Both the position numbers and the translations under genes were made by a program. Below, piece after piece: positions 1-6,054 of a stretch of 6,054 nucleotides of DNA. How positions within the stretch are numbered: position 1 is the stretch's first letter; each line of letters begins with the position of its first letter. This DNA is from Rhodospirillaceae bacterium. GTDB lineage: Bacteria > Pseudomonadota > Alphaproteobacteria > Rhodospirillales > Magnetospirillaceae. The notes below the pieces were generated by a model, which was not told the DNA's origin, ran no database searches, and saw only the letters and a program-made list of their open reading frames with translations. The stretch spans positions 1-6,054 of the forward strand of contig DUZC01000203.1 in the NCBI GenBank assembly GCA_013349735.1. The letters run 5' to 3'.

Positions 1-321
1 AGTCAGGTGGCTTTGACCGGTGTACAACAGGAATTGCGGGTCGGGTCGCGGACTGTGCTTGATGAGTTGAACGCCCGTCAGGAATTGTTGGTAGCGCAGG
101 TCAGTCTGCTGCGGGCCCGCCATGATGCGGCCATTGCCGCTTATAGTTTGTTGGCCGGTTGTGGGCATTTGACCGCCAACGAGCTCAATCTTCCGCTCGA
201 ACTCTACGATGCTACGGCCCATTTTGAATCGGTTCGTTCCCTGCCCTGGGGGCCTTGGATTGACACGAACTACCCAAGCAGCCCGGAAATGCCGGCGCCG
301 GACCAGGCCATCGTCCGCTAA
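1..321 (+). CDS. TolC-family outer-membrane efflux channel, C-terminal part (5' end outside window)
   Basis: Reading frame 1 is open from the first base to a TAA at 319-321, giving about 106 residues, so the true start lies upstream of the window. The stretch VGSRTVLDELNARQELL, then AQVSLLRARHDAAIAAYSLLA and GHLTANELNLPLELYD, matches the last long coiled-coil helix and the C-terminal boundary of TolC-type proteins of type I secretion and RND efflux systems. These form trimeric channels through the outer membrane and periplasm. Beyond the helix is a Pro-rich tail (about the last 25 residues) with no domain I recognise; such tails vary in this family. The GTG at 7 is in frame but falls mid-helix and is not a credible start. 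The substrate and the partner pump cannot be told from this fragment. The family call is firm; the symbol tolC is plausible but not proven. Confidence 0.88.
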   Translation, partial: SQVALTGVQQELRVGSRTVLDELNARQELLVAQVSLLRARHDAAIAAYSLLAGCGHLTANELNLPLELYDATAHFESVRSLPWGPWIDTNYPSSPEMPAPDQAIVR

Positions 322-341
322 TCAAATCATAAAGCTCGTCG

Positions 342-370
342 TTGCCAGCAAGGCGGTGAGGCGGTATAAA
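342..370 (+). promoter_or_regulatory. Candidate sigma70-type promoter for ndk
   Basis: A -35 element TTGCCA (342-347; 5 of 6 to consensus) and a -10 element TATAAA (365-370; 5 of 6) are separated by exactly 17 bp. Transcription would start near 377, leaving an untranslated leader of roughly 85 nt before the ndk ATG at 462. The position between the efflux-gene stop and ndk fits an independent ndk transcript. This is a consensus match by eye; no start site has been mapped. Confidence 0.6.
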
Positions 371-375
371 CCGCC
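360..375. promoter_or_regulatory. 16-bp palindrome over the ndk -10 box
   Basis: GGCGGT (360-365), ATAA (366-369) and ACCGCC (370-375) form a perfect 6-bp inverted repeat. A further AGGCGGT at 351-357 repeats the left arm (AGGCGGT at 359-365) with an 8-bp period. The -10 box TATAAA lies across the centre. As DNA this could be an operator for a dimeric regulator. As RNA it could be a short hairpin ending the upstream efflux transcript, but the bases after it (GTCTTCC) are a poor U-tract. Chance similarity in GC-rich DNA is also possible. Confidence 0.35.
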
Positions 376-446
376 GTCTTCCGCCGGCTGGTGGAGAAAA
401 CGACAGCGGGGTGGCAGTCGGTCATTGCCGATTGGCCCCATCGTAC

Positions 447-451
447 AAGGA
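447..451 (+). promoter_or_regulatory. Ribosome binding site of ndk
   Basis: AAGGA lies 10 nt before the ATG at 462. It supports that start over the in-frame upstream codon at 411, which would add 17 residues unlike any Ndk. Confidence 0.75.
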
Positions 452-461
452 CAAAACGCCT

Positions 462-884
462 ATGGCTATCGAGCGTACTCTTTCCATCATTAAGCCTGAC
501 GCCACGCGCCGCAATCTGACCGGAAAAATTAATGCCCGGTTTGAAGATGCCGGTTTGCGGATCGTTGCGCAAAAGCGCCTGCAACTGACCAAGGAACAGG
601 CTAAGCAGTTCTATTCCGTTCATGCCGAGCGCTCATTCTTCAATGACTTATGCGCTTTTATGACCTCAAACCCGGTTGTGGTGCAGGTCCTTGAAGGGGA
701 GAATGCGGTTTTGCGTAACCGCGACATCATGGGCGCCACCAATCCAGCCAATGCAGCGGCCGGAACCATCCGGGCTGATTTTGCCGAATCGGTTGAAGCC
801 AATTCCGTGCATGGTTCCGACTCTTTGGAAAACGCGCGAACCGAAATAGCGTTTTTCTTTAGCGAGACGGAAATCGTCGGGTAA
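462..884 (+). CDS. ndk: Nucleoside diphosphate kinase
   Basis: Ndk moves the gamma-phosphate of a nucleoside triphosphate (usually ATP) to any nucleoside diphosphate through a phosphohistidine intermediate, balancing NTP and dNTP pools in the cytosol. The 140-residue product covers the whole family length (E. coli 143). It begins MAIERTLSIIKPDA, with K11 of the phosphate site. The other family active-site residues are visible: Y51, F59/F60, R87, T93, R104 and N114, and the catalytic H117 in NSVHGSDSLENARTEI. The MGATNPANAAAGTIRADFA segment matches the conserved loop before the active site. One small difference is Ser58 in AERSFF, where a Pro is usual. The ATG at 462 fits the family N-terminus and has an AAGGA ribosome binding site. 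The gene converges with greA across a shared hairpin. Confidence 0.98.
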   Translation: MAIERTLSIIKPDATRRNLTGKINARFEDAGLRIVAQKRLQLTKEQAKQFYSVHAERSFFNDLCAFMTSNPVVVQVLEGENAVLRNRDIMGATNPANAAAGTIRADFAESVEANSVHGSDSLENARTEIAFFFSETEIVG

Positions 885-910
885 TTCTCCGACTGTTTAA
901 TCTATAGGCG

Positions 911-932
911 GGACGGGCCTTCGGGCCCGTCC
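911..932. terminator. Shared hairpin between convergent ndk and greA
   Basis: GGACGGGCC (911-919) and GGCCCGTCC (924-932) are perfect reverse complements around a four-base loop, TTCG on the plus strand. In the ndk transcript this is C(UUCG)G, an exceptionally stable tetraloop. It lies 26 nt past the ndk stop. Its outermost base is the last base of the greA TAG stop (934-932 on the minus strand). The position fits a bidirectional terminator, but neither side has a clear U-tract (TACCCAAAACG on plus; CGCCTATAGATT on minus). It may therefore act as a 3'-end stabiliser or need another factor. Confidence 0.6.
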
Positions 933-1405
933 TACCCAAAACGAACATCAACAATTTCATAAGAGCGCGAACCGCCCGGGGTGCTGACTTCGACGGACTC
1001 ACCCACCTGTTTACCAATGAGGGCCCGCGCCAGCGGCGAATGCACCGACAAGCGCCCGGAACGAATATCTGCTTCATGGGCGCCGACAATCTGATAAACC
1101 GATTCATCGTCGCTATCTTCATCAGCAAGAGTCACCACGGCGCCAAAGCGCACGGTGCTGCCGGAAAGCTGACTGACATCGATCACCTGAGCGCGGCTGA
1201 TAATGTCTTCCAGCTCGGTGATCCGCCCTTCAATAAAGCTTTGGCGTTCCCGTGCCGCATGATATTCGGCGTTTTCCGATAAATCGCCATGTTCTCTGGC
1301 CTCGGCGATGGCGCGGATAACGGCCGGCCGTTCCACCGATTTAAGGGACCTTAATTCATCCTCCAGGGTAACTAACCCCCCCGGAGTCATCGGGATCTTT
1401 TCCAT
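932..1405 (-). CDS. greA: Transcription elongation factor GreA
   Basis: GreA enters the secondary channel of RNA polymerase and stimulates cleavage of the 3' end of RNA in backtracked complexes, so that elongation can resume. The 157-residue product equals the usual length. Residues 1 to about 75 form the N-terminal coiled coil. Its tip motif HGDLSENAEY carries the acidic D41 and E44 that hold the catalytic metal. Residues from about 80 on form the FKBP-like C-terminal domain, including HSPLARALIGKQVGESVEV and the closing YEIVDV strand. The start MEKIPMTPGG is the typical alphaproteobacterial N-terminus and has an AGGAAG site just upstream. The in-frame TTG at 1426 and GTG at 1423 are less likely. 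The gene lies 59 nt after carB with no terminator visible between, so it is probably cotranscribed with carAB. GreB is excluded by the overall match and the MEKIPMTP start. Confidence 0.97.
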   Translation of the reverse strand: MEKIPMTPGGLVTLEDELRSLKSVERPAVIRAIAEAREHGDLSENAEYHAARERQSFIEGRITELEDIISRAQVIDVSQLSGSTVRFGAVVTLADEDSDDESVYQIVGAHEADIRSGRLSVHSPLARALIGKQVGESVEVSTPGGSRSYEIVDVRFG

Positions 1406-1410
1406 CCGAA

Positions 1411-1416
1411 CTTCCT
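1411..1416 (-). promoter_or_regulatory. Ribosome binding site of greA
   Basis: On the minus strand AGGAAG stands 5 nt before the ATG at 1405 (AGGA is 7 nt away). It selects this ATG over the in-frame TTG (1426) and GTG (1423), which lie upstream of this site. Confidence 0.75.
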
Positions 1417-1464
1417 GAAACACCAAGAACCATTTGACCAGAAGCCCTGGCCGCGCAGGTTTCT

Positions 1465-4400
1465 CTAAAACGAGGTACTAAAATACGACTGCAAGGGAGC
1501 GACATCAAGTGTGCCGCCACGCAAGGCCTCAATGGCATCGACAGCCGCTCTCGCACCGGCAAGGGTGGTATAATGGGCGATATTATGTGTCAAGGCCGTA
1601 CGACGTATGGAAAAACTGTCCGTCACCGCCTGGGCTCCGTCTGTCGTGTTGACCACAAGCTGAACCTGTCCGGACAAAATAGCATCAACGCAGTGAGGCC
1701 GCCCCTCAAGAACCTTATTGACGACGCTCACTTCGATGCCCTTTTGCCGCAGGAAAGCCGCGGTGCCGCTGGTCGCCGTTACCTTGATGCCAAAGGACAC
1801 CAGGCGCCGCGCAATGGTTTCCAATCCGGCTTTGTCGCCATCGCGGACAGAAAGAAAGGCCGTTCCCTCAAGGGGCAGACGGGTGCCGCTGGCCAATTGC
1901 GATTTGGCGAAGGCGCGGGGGAAATCGCTGTCGATCCCCATGACCTCGCCTGTGGACTTCATTTCCGGGCCCAGCAGGATATCAACACCGGGGAAACGGG
2001 CAAAAGGAAAGACCGCTTCTTTGACGGCGACATGTTTCAAGGGCCGGTCAGCCAGTTGAAAAGAGGACAGCTTTTCCCCCGCCATAACGCGGGCGGCGAT
2101 TTTCGCAATGGGGACGCCGATGGCTTTGGCGACGAAGGGGACCGTCCGGCTTGCCCGGGGATTGACTTCAAGGATGTAAATTTCTCCGTCCTTGACGGCA
2201 AACTGGACATTCATCAGACCGACCACCTTCAAGGCCCGCGCCAGAAGACCGGTCTGGCGTTTGATCTCGGCAATGACGTCGGCCGCCAAGCTATGCGGCG
2301 GCAAGGAACAGGCGGAATCGCCGGAATGAATGCCCGCTTCTTCAATATGTTCCATGATGCCGGCGACAAAGACGGTTTCCTCATCGGCGAGGCAGTCCAC
2401 ATCGACTTCGGTGGCGTCAGAGAGATAGCGGTCGATCAGCACCGGATTATTTCCGGTCACCAAGACCGCATCCTTCATATAACGAACCAGCCCGTCATAA
2501 TCATGGACGATGCGCATGGCCCGGCCGCCGAGCACATAAGACGGGCGAATGACCACCGGGTAGCCGATGCGTTCCGCCACACGCGCCGCCTCATCGATCG
2601 CGCGCGCCGTACCATTTGCCGGCTGGCGGAGACCCAGCTCTTGCAGAAGGACCTGAAACCGCTGCCGATCTTCGGCAAGATCAATGGCGTCAGGCGATGT
2701 GCCGAGGATAGGGATGTTTGCTTTTTCCAGGGCAGCCGCCAGTTTTAACGGGGTTTGCCCGCCGAACTGAACGATGACCCCCAGGACATGGCCGCGCGAC
2801 TGCTCACGCCGGACCAGTTCAATCACGGTTTCTGCGGTCAGCGGCTCGAAATAAAGGCGATCCGACGTGTCATAGTCGGTGGACACCGTTTCCGGGTTAC
2901 AATTGACCATGATGGTTTCACGACCCGCTTCGGACAGAGCATAGGCGGCATGGACGCAACAATAGTCGAACTCAATGCCTTGGCCGATGCGGTTGGGCCC
3001 GCCGCCCAGAATCACCACCTTGGTCCGGTCGGTGGGTTCGGATTCACAGGCGGGTTGGGTCTGGCCATCGCCCTCATAGCAGGAATACATATAAGGCGTT
3101 TTTGATGGAAATTCGGCCCCGCAGGTATCGATGCGTTTGAAGACCGGCTTGACATTCAGCACTTCACGCCGGAAGGCGGTTTCCACCAATGTTTTTCCCG
3201 ACAGTTGCGACAGGCGCAAGTCCGAGAAGCCCATTTGCTTCAAACGCAGTAAGCCCGGCGCATCAATGGGCAGGCCATTCTGCCGGATCAGAGCTTCGGT
3301 CTCGACAATGCCCTTGATCTGCTCGATGAACCATCGATCATAACTGCAACAGGCGTGGATCTCGTCGACCGAAAGGCCGAAACGGAGGGCCTGGGCGATC
3401 ACCAGCAGGCGGTCGGCACGCGGCTGCGATAGGACTGCTTTGACGGCATCCTTGCTGCGGCCGCCATCGGCCCCGCTGATCTCAACTTCGTCCAATCCGG
3501 TCAGGCCGGTCTCCATCGAGCACAGGCCTTTCTGCAGGCTTTCCTGGAAAGTGCGGCCGATACTCATGGCCTCGCCGACCGACTTCATCGATGTGGTCAG
3601 CATTGGATCGGCCCCGGGGAATTTTTCAAAGGTAAAGCGGGGGATCTTGGTGACCACATAATCGATCGTGGGTTCAAAACTGGCCGGGGTGACCCCGGTT
3701 ATATCGTTCAGCAATTCGTCAAGAGTATAGCCAATGGCCAGTTTGGCCGCGATCTTGGCGATCGGAAACCCCGTCGCTTTGGAGGCCAGGGCCGAAGAGC
3801 GGGACACCCGGGGGTTCATTTCGATAACCACCATACGCCCGTTCTTCGGATTGACGGCGAACTGGACGTTGGACCCGCCGGTATCGACCCCAATTTCACG
3901 CAGCACCGCAATCGAGGCATTGCGCATCAGCTGATATTCTTTGTCTGTCAAGGTCAATGCCGGGGCGACCGTGATGGAATCGCCGGTATGGACGCCCATT
4001 GGATCGATATTTTCAATGGAGCAAACGATGATGCAATTATCGTGGCGGTCGCGGACCACCTCCATTTCATATTCTTTCCAGCCCAGGACCGATTCTTCAA
4101 CCAGCACTTCATGAACCGGACTGGCGGCTAAGCCGCCGGATACGATCTGTTCATATTCCTCGACATTATAGGCGATGCCGCCACCGGTTCCGGCCAGCGT
4201 GAAGCTGGGTCTGATAATCGCCGGCAGGCCGACTTCGGCCATGGCCGTACGGGACTCGGCCAAGGAACGCACCAGATGCGATCTGGGAGAGTCCAGGCCG
4301 ATTTTGTCCATGGCTTCCCGAAACAGCAAACGGTCTTCGGCCTTGGCAATCACGTCGCGTTTGGCGGCGATCATCTCAACGCCAAATTTTTCCAGGATGC

Positions 4401-4716
4401 CGGCATCCGCCAGGGCCATGGCGGTGTTCAAGGCGGTCTGGCCGCCCATGGTCGGCAAGAGGGCGTCGGGACGTTCCTTTTCAATGATGCGTCCGACAAC
4501 CTCGACGGTGATCGGTTCGATATAGGTGGCGTCGGCCAGACCGGGGTCGGTCATGATGGTGGCCGGATTGGAATTCACCAGAATGACGCGATAGCCCTCT
4601 TCCTTAAGGGCTTTGCAGGCCTGAACGCCAGAATAGTCGAACTCACAGGCCTGCCCGATAATGATGGGGCCGGCGCCAATGATCAGGATGGAATGGATGT
4701 CAGAGCGTTTCGGCAT
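1465..4716 (-). CDS. carB: Carbamoyl-phosphate synthase large subunit
   Basis: CarB uses ammonia from CarA, bicarbonate and two ATP to make carbamoyl phosphate for UMP and arginine synthesis. The 1083-residue product is full length (E. coli 1073). The N-terminal ATP-grasp half (about 1-400, carboxyphosphate synthesis) has GAGPIIIGQ, R129, R169, H243 in GVHTGDS and E299/N301/R303 in IEMNPR. An oligomerisation region follows (about 400-560). The second ATP-grasp half (about 561-945, carbamate phosphorylation) has GGGPNRIGQG, R724 in VVIRPS, H797 in GIHSGDSA and E850/N852 in LEVNPR. The last ~135 residues are the MGS-like allosteric domain. It keeps equivalents of E. coli nucleotide-site T974, T977, K993, T1016 and T1017 (here T982, T985, K1001, T1024, T1025) and of the ornithine-site T1042 (T1050), so UMP inhibition and ornithine activation are plausible. 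The ATG at 4716 gives the usual MPKR start. A GAAGG at 4723-4727 precedes it by 6 nt and lies inside carA. Confidence 0.99.
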   Translation of the reverse strand: MPKRSDIHSILIIGAGPIIIGQACEFDYSGVQACKALKEEGYRVILVNSNPATIMTDPGLADATYIEPITVEVVGRIIEKERPDALLPTMGGQTALNTAMALADAGILEKFGVEMIAAKRDVIAKAEDRLLFREAMDKIGLDSPRSHLVRSLAESRTAMAEVGLPAIIRPSFTLAGTGGGIAYNVEEYEQIVSGGLAASPVHEVLVEESVLGWKEYEMEVVRDRHDNCIIVCSIENIDPMGVHTGDSITVAPALTLTDKEYQLMRNASIAVLREIGVDTGGSNVQFAVNPKNGRMVVIEMNPRVSRSSALASKATGFPIAKIAAKLAIGYTLDELLNDITGVTPASFEPTIDYVVTKIPRFTFEKFPGADPMLTTSMKSVGEAMSIGRTFQESLQKGLCSMETGLTGLDEVEISGADGGRSKDAVKAVLSQPRADRLLVIAQALRFGLSVDEIHACCSYDRWFIEQIKGIVETEALIRQNGLPIDAPGLLRLKQMGFSDLRLSQLSGKTLVETAFRREVLNVKPVFKRIDTCGAEFPSKTPYMYSCYEGDGQTQPACESEPTDRTKVVILGGGPNRIGQGIEFDYCCVHAAYALSEAGRETIMVNCNPETVSTDYDTSDRLYFEPLTAETVIELVRREQSRGHVLGVIVQFGGQTPLKLAAALEKANIPILGTSPDAIDLAEDRQRFQVLLQELGLRQPANGTARAIDEAARVAERIGYPVVIRPSYVLGGRAMRIVHDYDGLVRYMKDAVLVTGNNPVLIDRYLSDATEVDVDCLADEETVFVAGIMEHIEEAGIHSGDSACSLPPHSLAADVIAEIKRQTGLLARALKVVGLMNVQFAVKDGEIYILEVNPRASRTVPFVAKAIGVPIAKIAARVMAGEKLSSFQLADRPLKHVAVKEAVFPFARFPGVDILLGPEMKSTGEVMGIDSDFPRAFAKSQLASGTRLPLEGTAFLSVRDGDKAGLETIARRLVSFGIKVTATSGTAAFLRQKGIEVSVVNKVLEGRPHCVDAILSGQVQLVVNTTDGAQAVTDSFSIRRTALTHNIAHYTTLAGARAAVDAIEALRGGTLDVAPLQSYFSTSF

Positions 4717-5893
4717 TGCGGGCCTTCATCAGCGCTATGAAACGCTCAAAGAGGTAATGGCTGTCCTCGGGACCGGGACTGGCTTCGGGGTGATATTGTA
4801 CCGAGAAAGCGGGTTGCTGGGCCAGCGAAAGCCCCTCCACCGTGCCATCGAACAGCGAGCGATGCGTGACCGTGGCAATGCCGGAAAGGCTGTCTTCCTG
4901 CACGGCAAAGCCATGGTTCTGGCTGGTAATTTCCACCTTCCCGGTGGCCAGATCCTTGACCGGATGATTGGCCCCGCGATGCCCCGTCTCCATCTTATAG
5001 GTCTTGCCGCCCAGGGCCAGCGCCAGCATTTGATGACCAAGACAAATGCCGAACAGGGGCAAACGGTGATCCAGGATCGCCCGGATCGTGGGGACCGCGT
5101 AGAGACCGGTGGCTGCGGGATCGCCCGGGCCATTGGAGAGAAACACGCCATCGGGCTTGTGTTTCAGCACCTCTTCGGCGGTGGCCGTGGCCGGGACCAC
5201 GGTCACCTGACAGCCGGCAGAGGCCAGGCAGCGCAAAATATTGTGTTTTGCGCCGTAATCGATGGCGACCACATGAAAGCGGGGTTCGGTCTGGCGCCCA
5301 AAACCCTGGCCCAGGGCCCAGCGGCTCTGGTCCCAGCGGTAAGGCGCTTGGCAGGTGACCTGTTTGGCAAGGTCCATGCCTTCAAGGCCTGGCCAGGTTG
5401 CCGCCTGCCGATGAAGCAGGTCAAGGTCAAAGCAGCCATCGGGCGCATGAATAAGGGTGCCGTTGGGTGCCCCGGAGTCACGGATTCGGCGGGTCAAGGC
5501 CCGGGTGTCGATGCCAGCGATGCCGGGAATGCCCTTGGCTTTCAGCCAATCATCGAGCGGGCGGCTGGATCGCCAATTCGCGGGTTGGGTAATCTCTGCG
5601 CGCAGGATAACGCCTTGGGCCGCCGGGATCAGGCTTTCCAAATCTTCGTCATTGGTACCGACATTGCCGATATGAGGAAAAGTGAAGGTGATGATCTGTC
5701 CGGCATAGCTGGGATCGGTCAGGACTTCCTGATATCCGGTCATCGCCGTATTGAAGACCACTTCGCCAACCGTTTGGGCTGTTGCGCCGGTCCCCTTGCC
5801 CCAGAAAATGCTGCCGTCCGCTAAAACCAGAGCGGCTGTCGCCCCCGGCGGGCGGGTGGCATGCGTGCTGGCGTCCGGCAAATCTTGAGTCAT
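4700..5893 (-). CDS. carA: Carbamoyl-phosphate synthase small (glutaminase) subunit
   Basis: CarA hydrolyses glutamine and channels the ammonia to CarB. The product is 397 residues, slightly longer than E. coli CarA (382) because of about 15 extra N-terminal residues, a Pro/Thr-rich start (DASTHATRPPGA). The N-terminal CPSase domain runs from ALVLADGSIFWGKG (about 20) to about 170, with NTAMTGYQEVLTDPSYAGQI and PHIGNVGTN. The C-terminal class I glutamine amidotransferase domain starts near 205. Its triad is complete: C284 in FGICLGHQ, H368 and E370 in QYHPE. SNGPGDP (253-259) forms the expected oxyanion-side loop. The reading frame stays open upstream to a TTG at 6043, but that extension shows no family similarity, and the TTG is the first triplet of the predicted -35 box. 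The ATG at 5893 has AAGGGA upstream. The last 17 nt overlap the start of carB, a sign of coupled translation and of a fixed operon. Confidence 0.99.
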   Translation of the reverse strand: MTQDLPDASTHATRPPGATAALVLADGSIFWGKGTGATAQTVGEVVFNTAMTGYQEVLTDPSYAGQIITFTFPHIGNVGTNDEDLESLIPAAQGVILRAEITQPANWRSSRPLDDWLKAKGIPGIAGIDTRALTRRIRDSGAPNGTLIHAPDGCFDLDLLHRQAATWPGLEGMDLAKQVTCQAPYRWDQSRWALGQGFGRQTEPRFHVVAIDYGAKHNILRCLASAGCQVTVVPATATAEEVLKHKPDGVFLSNGPGDPAATGLYAVPTIRAILDHRLPLFGICLGHQMLALALGGKTYKMETGHRGANHPVKDLATGKVEITSQNHGFAVQEDSLSGIATVTHRSLFDGTVEGLSLAQQPAFSVQYHPEASPGPEDSHYLFERFIALMKARNAETL

Positions 5894-5899
5894 CGCTGG

Positions 5900-5905
5900 T
5901 CCCTT
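5900..5905 (-). promoter_or_regulatory. Ribosome binding site of carA
   Basis: On the minus strand AAGGGA lies 6 nt before the ATG at 5893. It supports this start over the long in-frame upstream extension. Confidence 0.75.
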
Positions 5906-5927
5906 GGAGCAGGCGGGCCGCGCGCGC

Positions 5928-5966
5928 AAACGAAAACGAGCCACCTCTCTTAAGGTGCGGCTCGTT
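5928..5966 (-). terminator. Terminator-like hairpin in the carA leader (possible attenuator)
   Basis: On the minus strand AACGAGC (5966-5960), a two-base bulge CG, CACCT (5957-5953), a six-base loop TAAGAG, then AGGTG (5946-5942) and GCTCGTT (5941-5935) form a 12-bp stem. The stem runs into a broken U-tract (UUUUCGUUU, 5936-5928). It sits between the predicted promoter and carA and ends about 40 nt before the start codon, which is the layout of an attenuator. On the plus strand no T-tract follows, so it is not a terminator for a gene running the other way. The cytosine/guanine break in the U-tract weakens the call, and a plain leader hairpin is the alternative. Confidence 0.45.
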
Positions 5967-6014
5967 CCGAGGGGCCGGTGGCGGGACCACGTGCGAACAG
6001 GCAAAAGTTCCGTG

Positions 6015-6043
6015 TTGATAGGCAAATCTGAGGAATACGTCAA
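6015..6043 (-). promoter_or_regulatory. Candidate sigma70-type promoter for the carA-carB-greA operon
   Basis: On the minus strand TTGACG (6043-6038; 5 of 6 to the -35 consensus) and TATCAA (6020-6015; 4 of 6 to the -10 consensus) are 17 bp apart. Transcription would begin near 6008, giving a leader of about 115 nt before the carA ATG. No gene lies between the promoter and carA. This is a consensus match by eye, and the window ends 11 bp upstream, so regulator sites further out cannot be seen. Confidence 0.6.
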
Positions 6044-6054
6044 GTGTTCGATGA

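Noticed and set aside
408..439. Paired blocks GGGG/CCCC and TCGG/CCGA in the ndk leader, considered as a riboswitch-like fold
   Set aside because: The blocks are short with mismatched interior positions and match no riboswitch class I know. They do not hide the AAGGA site at 447. Such pairing is common in GC-rich DNA.
1438..1450. A small inverted repeat CCAG-N5-CTGG between carB and greA, considered as a terminator
   Set aside because: The stem is only 4 bp and no U-tract follows on the minus strand, so it is unlikely to stop transcription.
1573..2748. A 391-codon open frame on the plus strand opposite carB
   Set aside because: It lies wholly antisense to an unmistakable carB. Its translation is low-complexity in Gly, Asp, Arg and His with no recognisable domain, as expected for a shadow of GC-rich coding DNA.
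4661..5824. A 387-codon open frame on the plus strand opposite carA
   Set aside because: It is antisense to a complete carA with an intact catalytic triad. The translation shows no family motif and no ribosome binding site stands out.
5649..5990. A 113-codon minus-strand frame from a GTG at 5990, considered as a carA leader peptide
   Set aside because: It runs far into carA in another frame instead of stopping near the hairpin. It has no clear ribosome binding site and no run of arginine or other regulatory codons.
5894..6043. An N-terminal extension of CarA by 50 residues from a TTG at 6043
   Set aside because: The extension is Arg-rich without family similarity. The TTG coincides with the predicted -35 box, and the ATG at 5893 has a good ribosome binding site and fits CarA length.

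Overview
The window carries ordinary chromosomal housekeeping genes, most likely from an alphaproteobacterium. A Rhodospirillales-type relative is my best guess from the look of CarA, CarB and GreA and from the carA-carB-greA order, but this is recognition from memory, not a search. No mobile element, CRISPR array, tRNA or rRNA is visible. Base and codon use look uniform, with many GC-rich third positions.

Plus strand, left part: the window opens inside the last ~106 codons of a TolC-family outer-membrane efflux channel (1-321). A 140-bp intergenic region follows, holding a good sigma70-type promoter (TTGCCA-N17-TATAAA) whose -10 box sits inside a 16-bp palindrome. Next is ndk (nucleoside diphosphate kinase, 462-884).

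Minus strand, right part, read right to left: a sigma70-type promoter near the right edge (TTGACG-N17-TATCAA), then a leader of about 115 nt with a terminator-like hairpin. After it come carA (5893-4700), carB (4716-1465, overlapping carA by 17 nt) and greA (1405-932). The three look like one operon. CarA releases ammonia from glutamine and CarB turns ammonia, bicarbonate and two ATP into carbamoyl phosphate for pyrimidine and arginine synthesis. GreA rescues backtracked RNA polymerase. ndk and greA converge on one perfect 9-bp hairpin (911-932).

No wholly new system is evident. The most useful non-gene observation is the possible attenuator in the carA leader. Next is the palindrome over the ndk -10 box.
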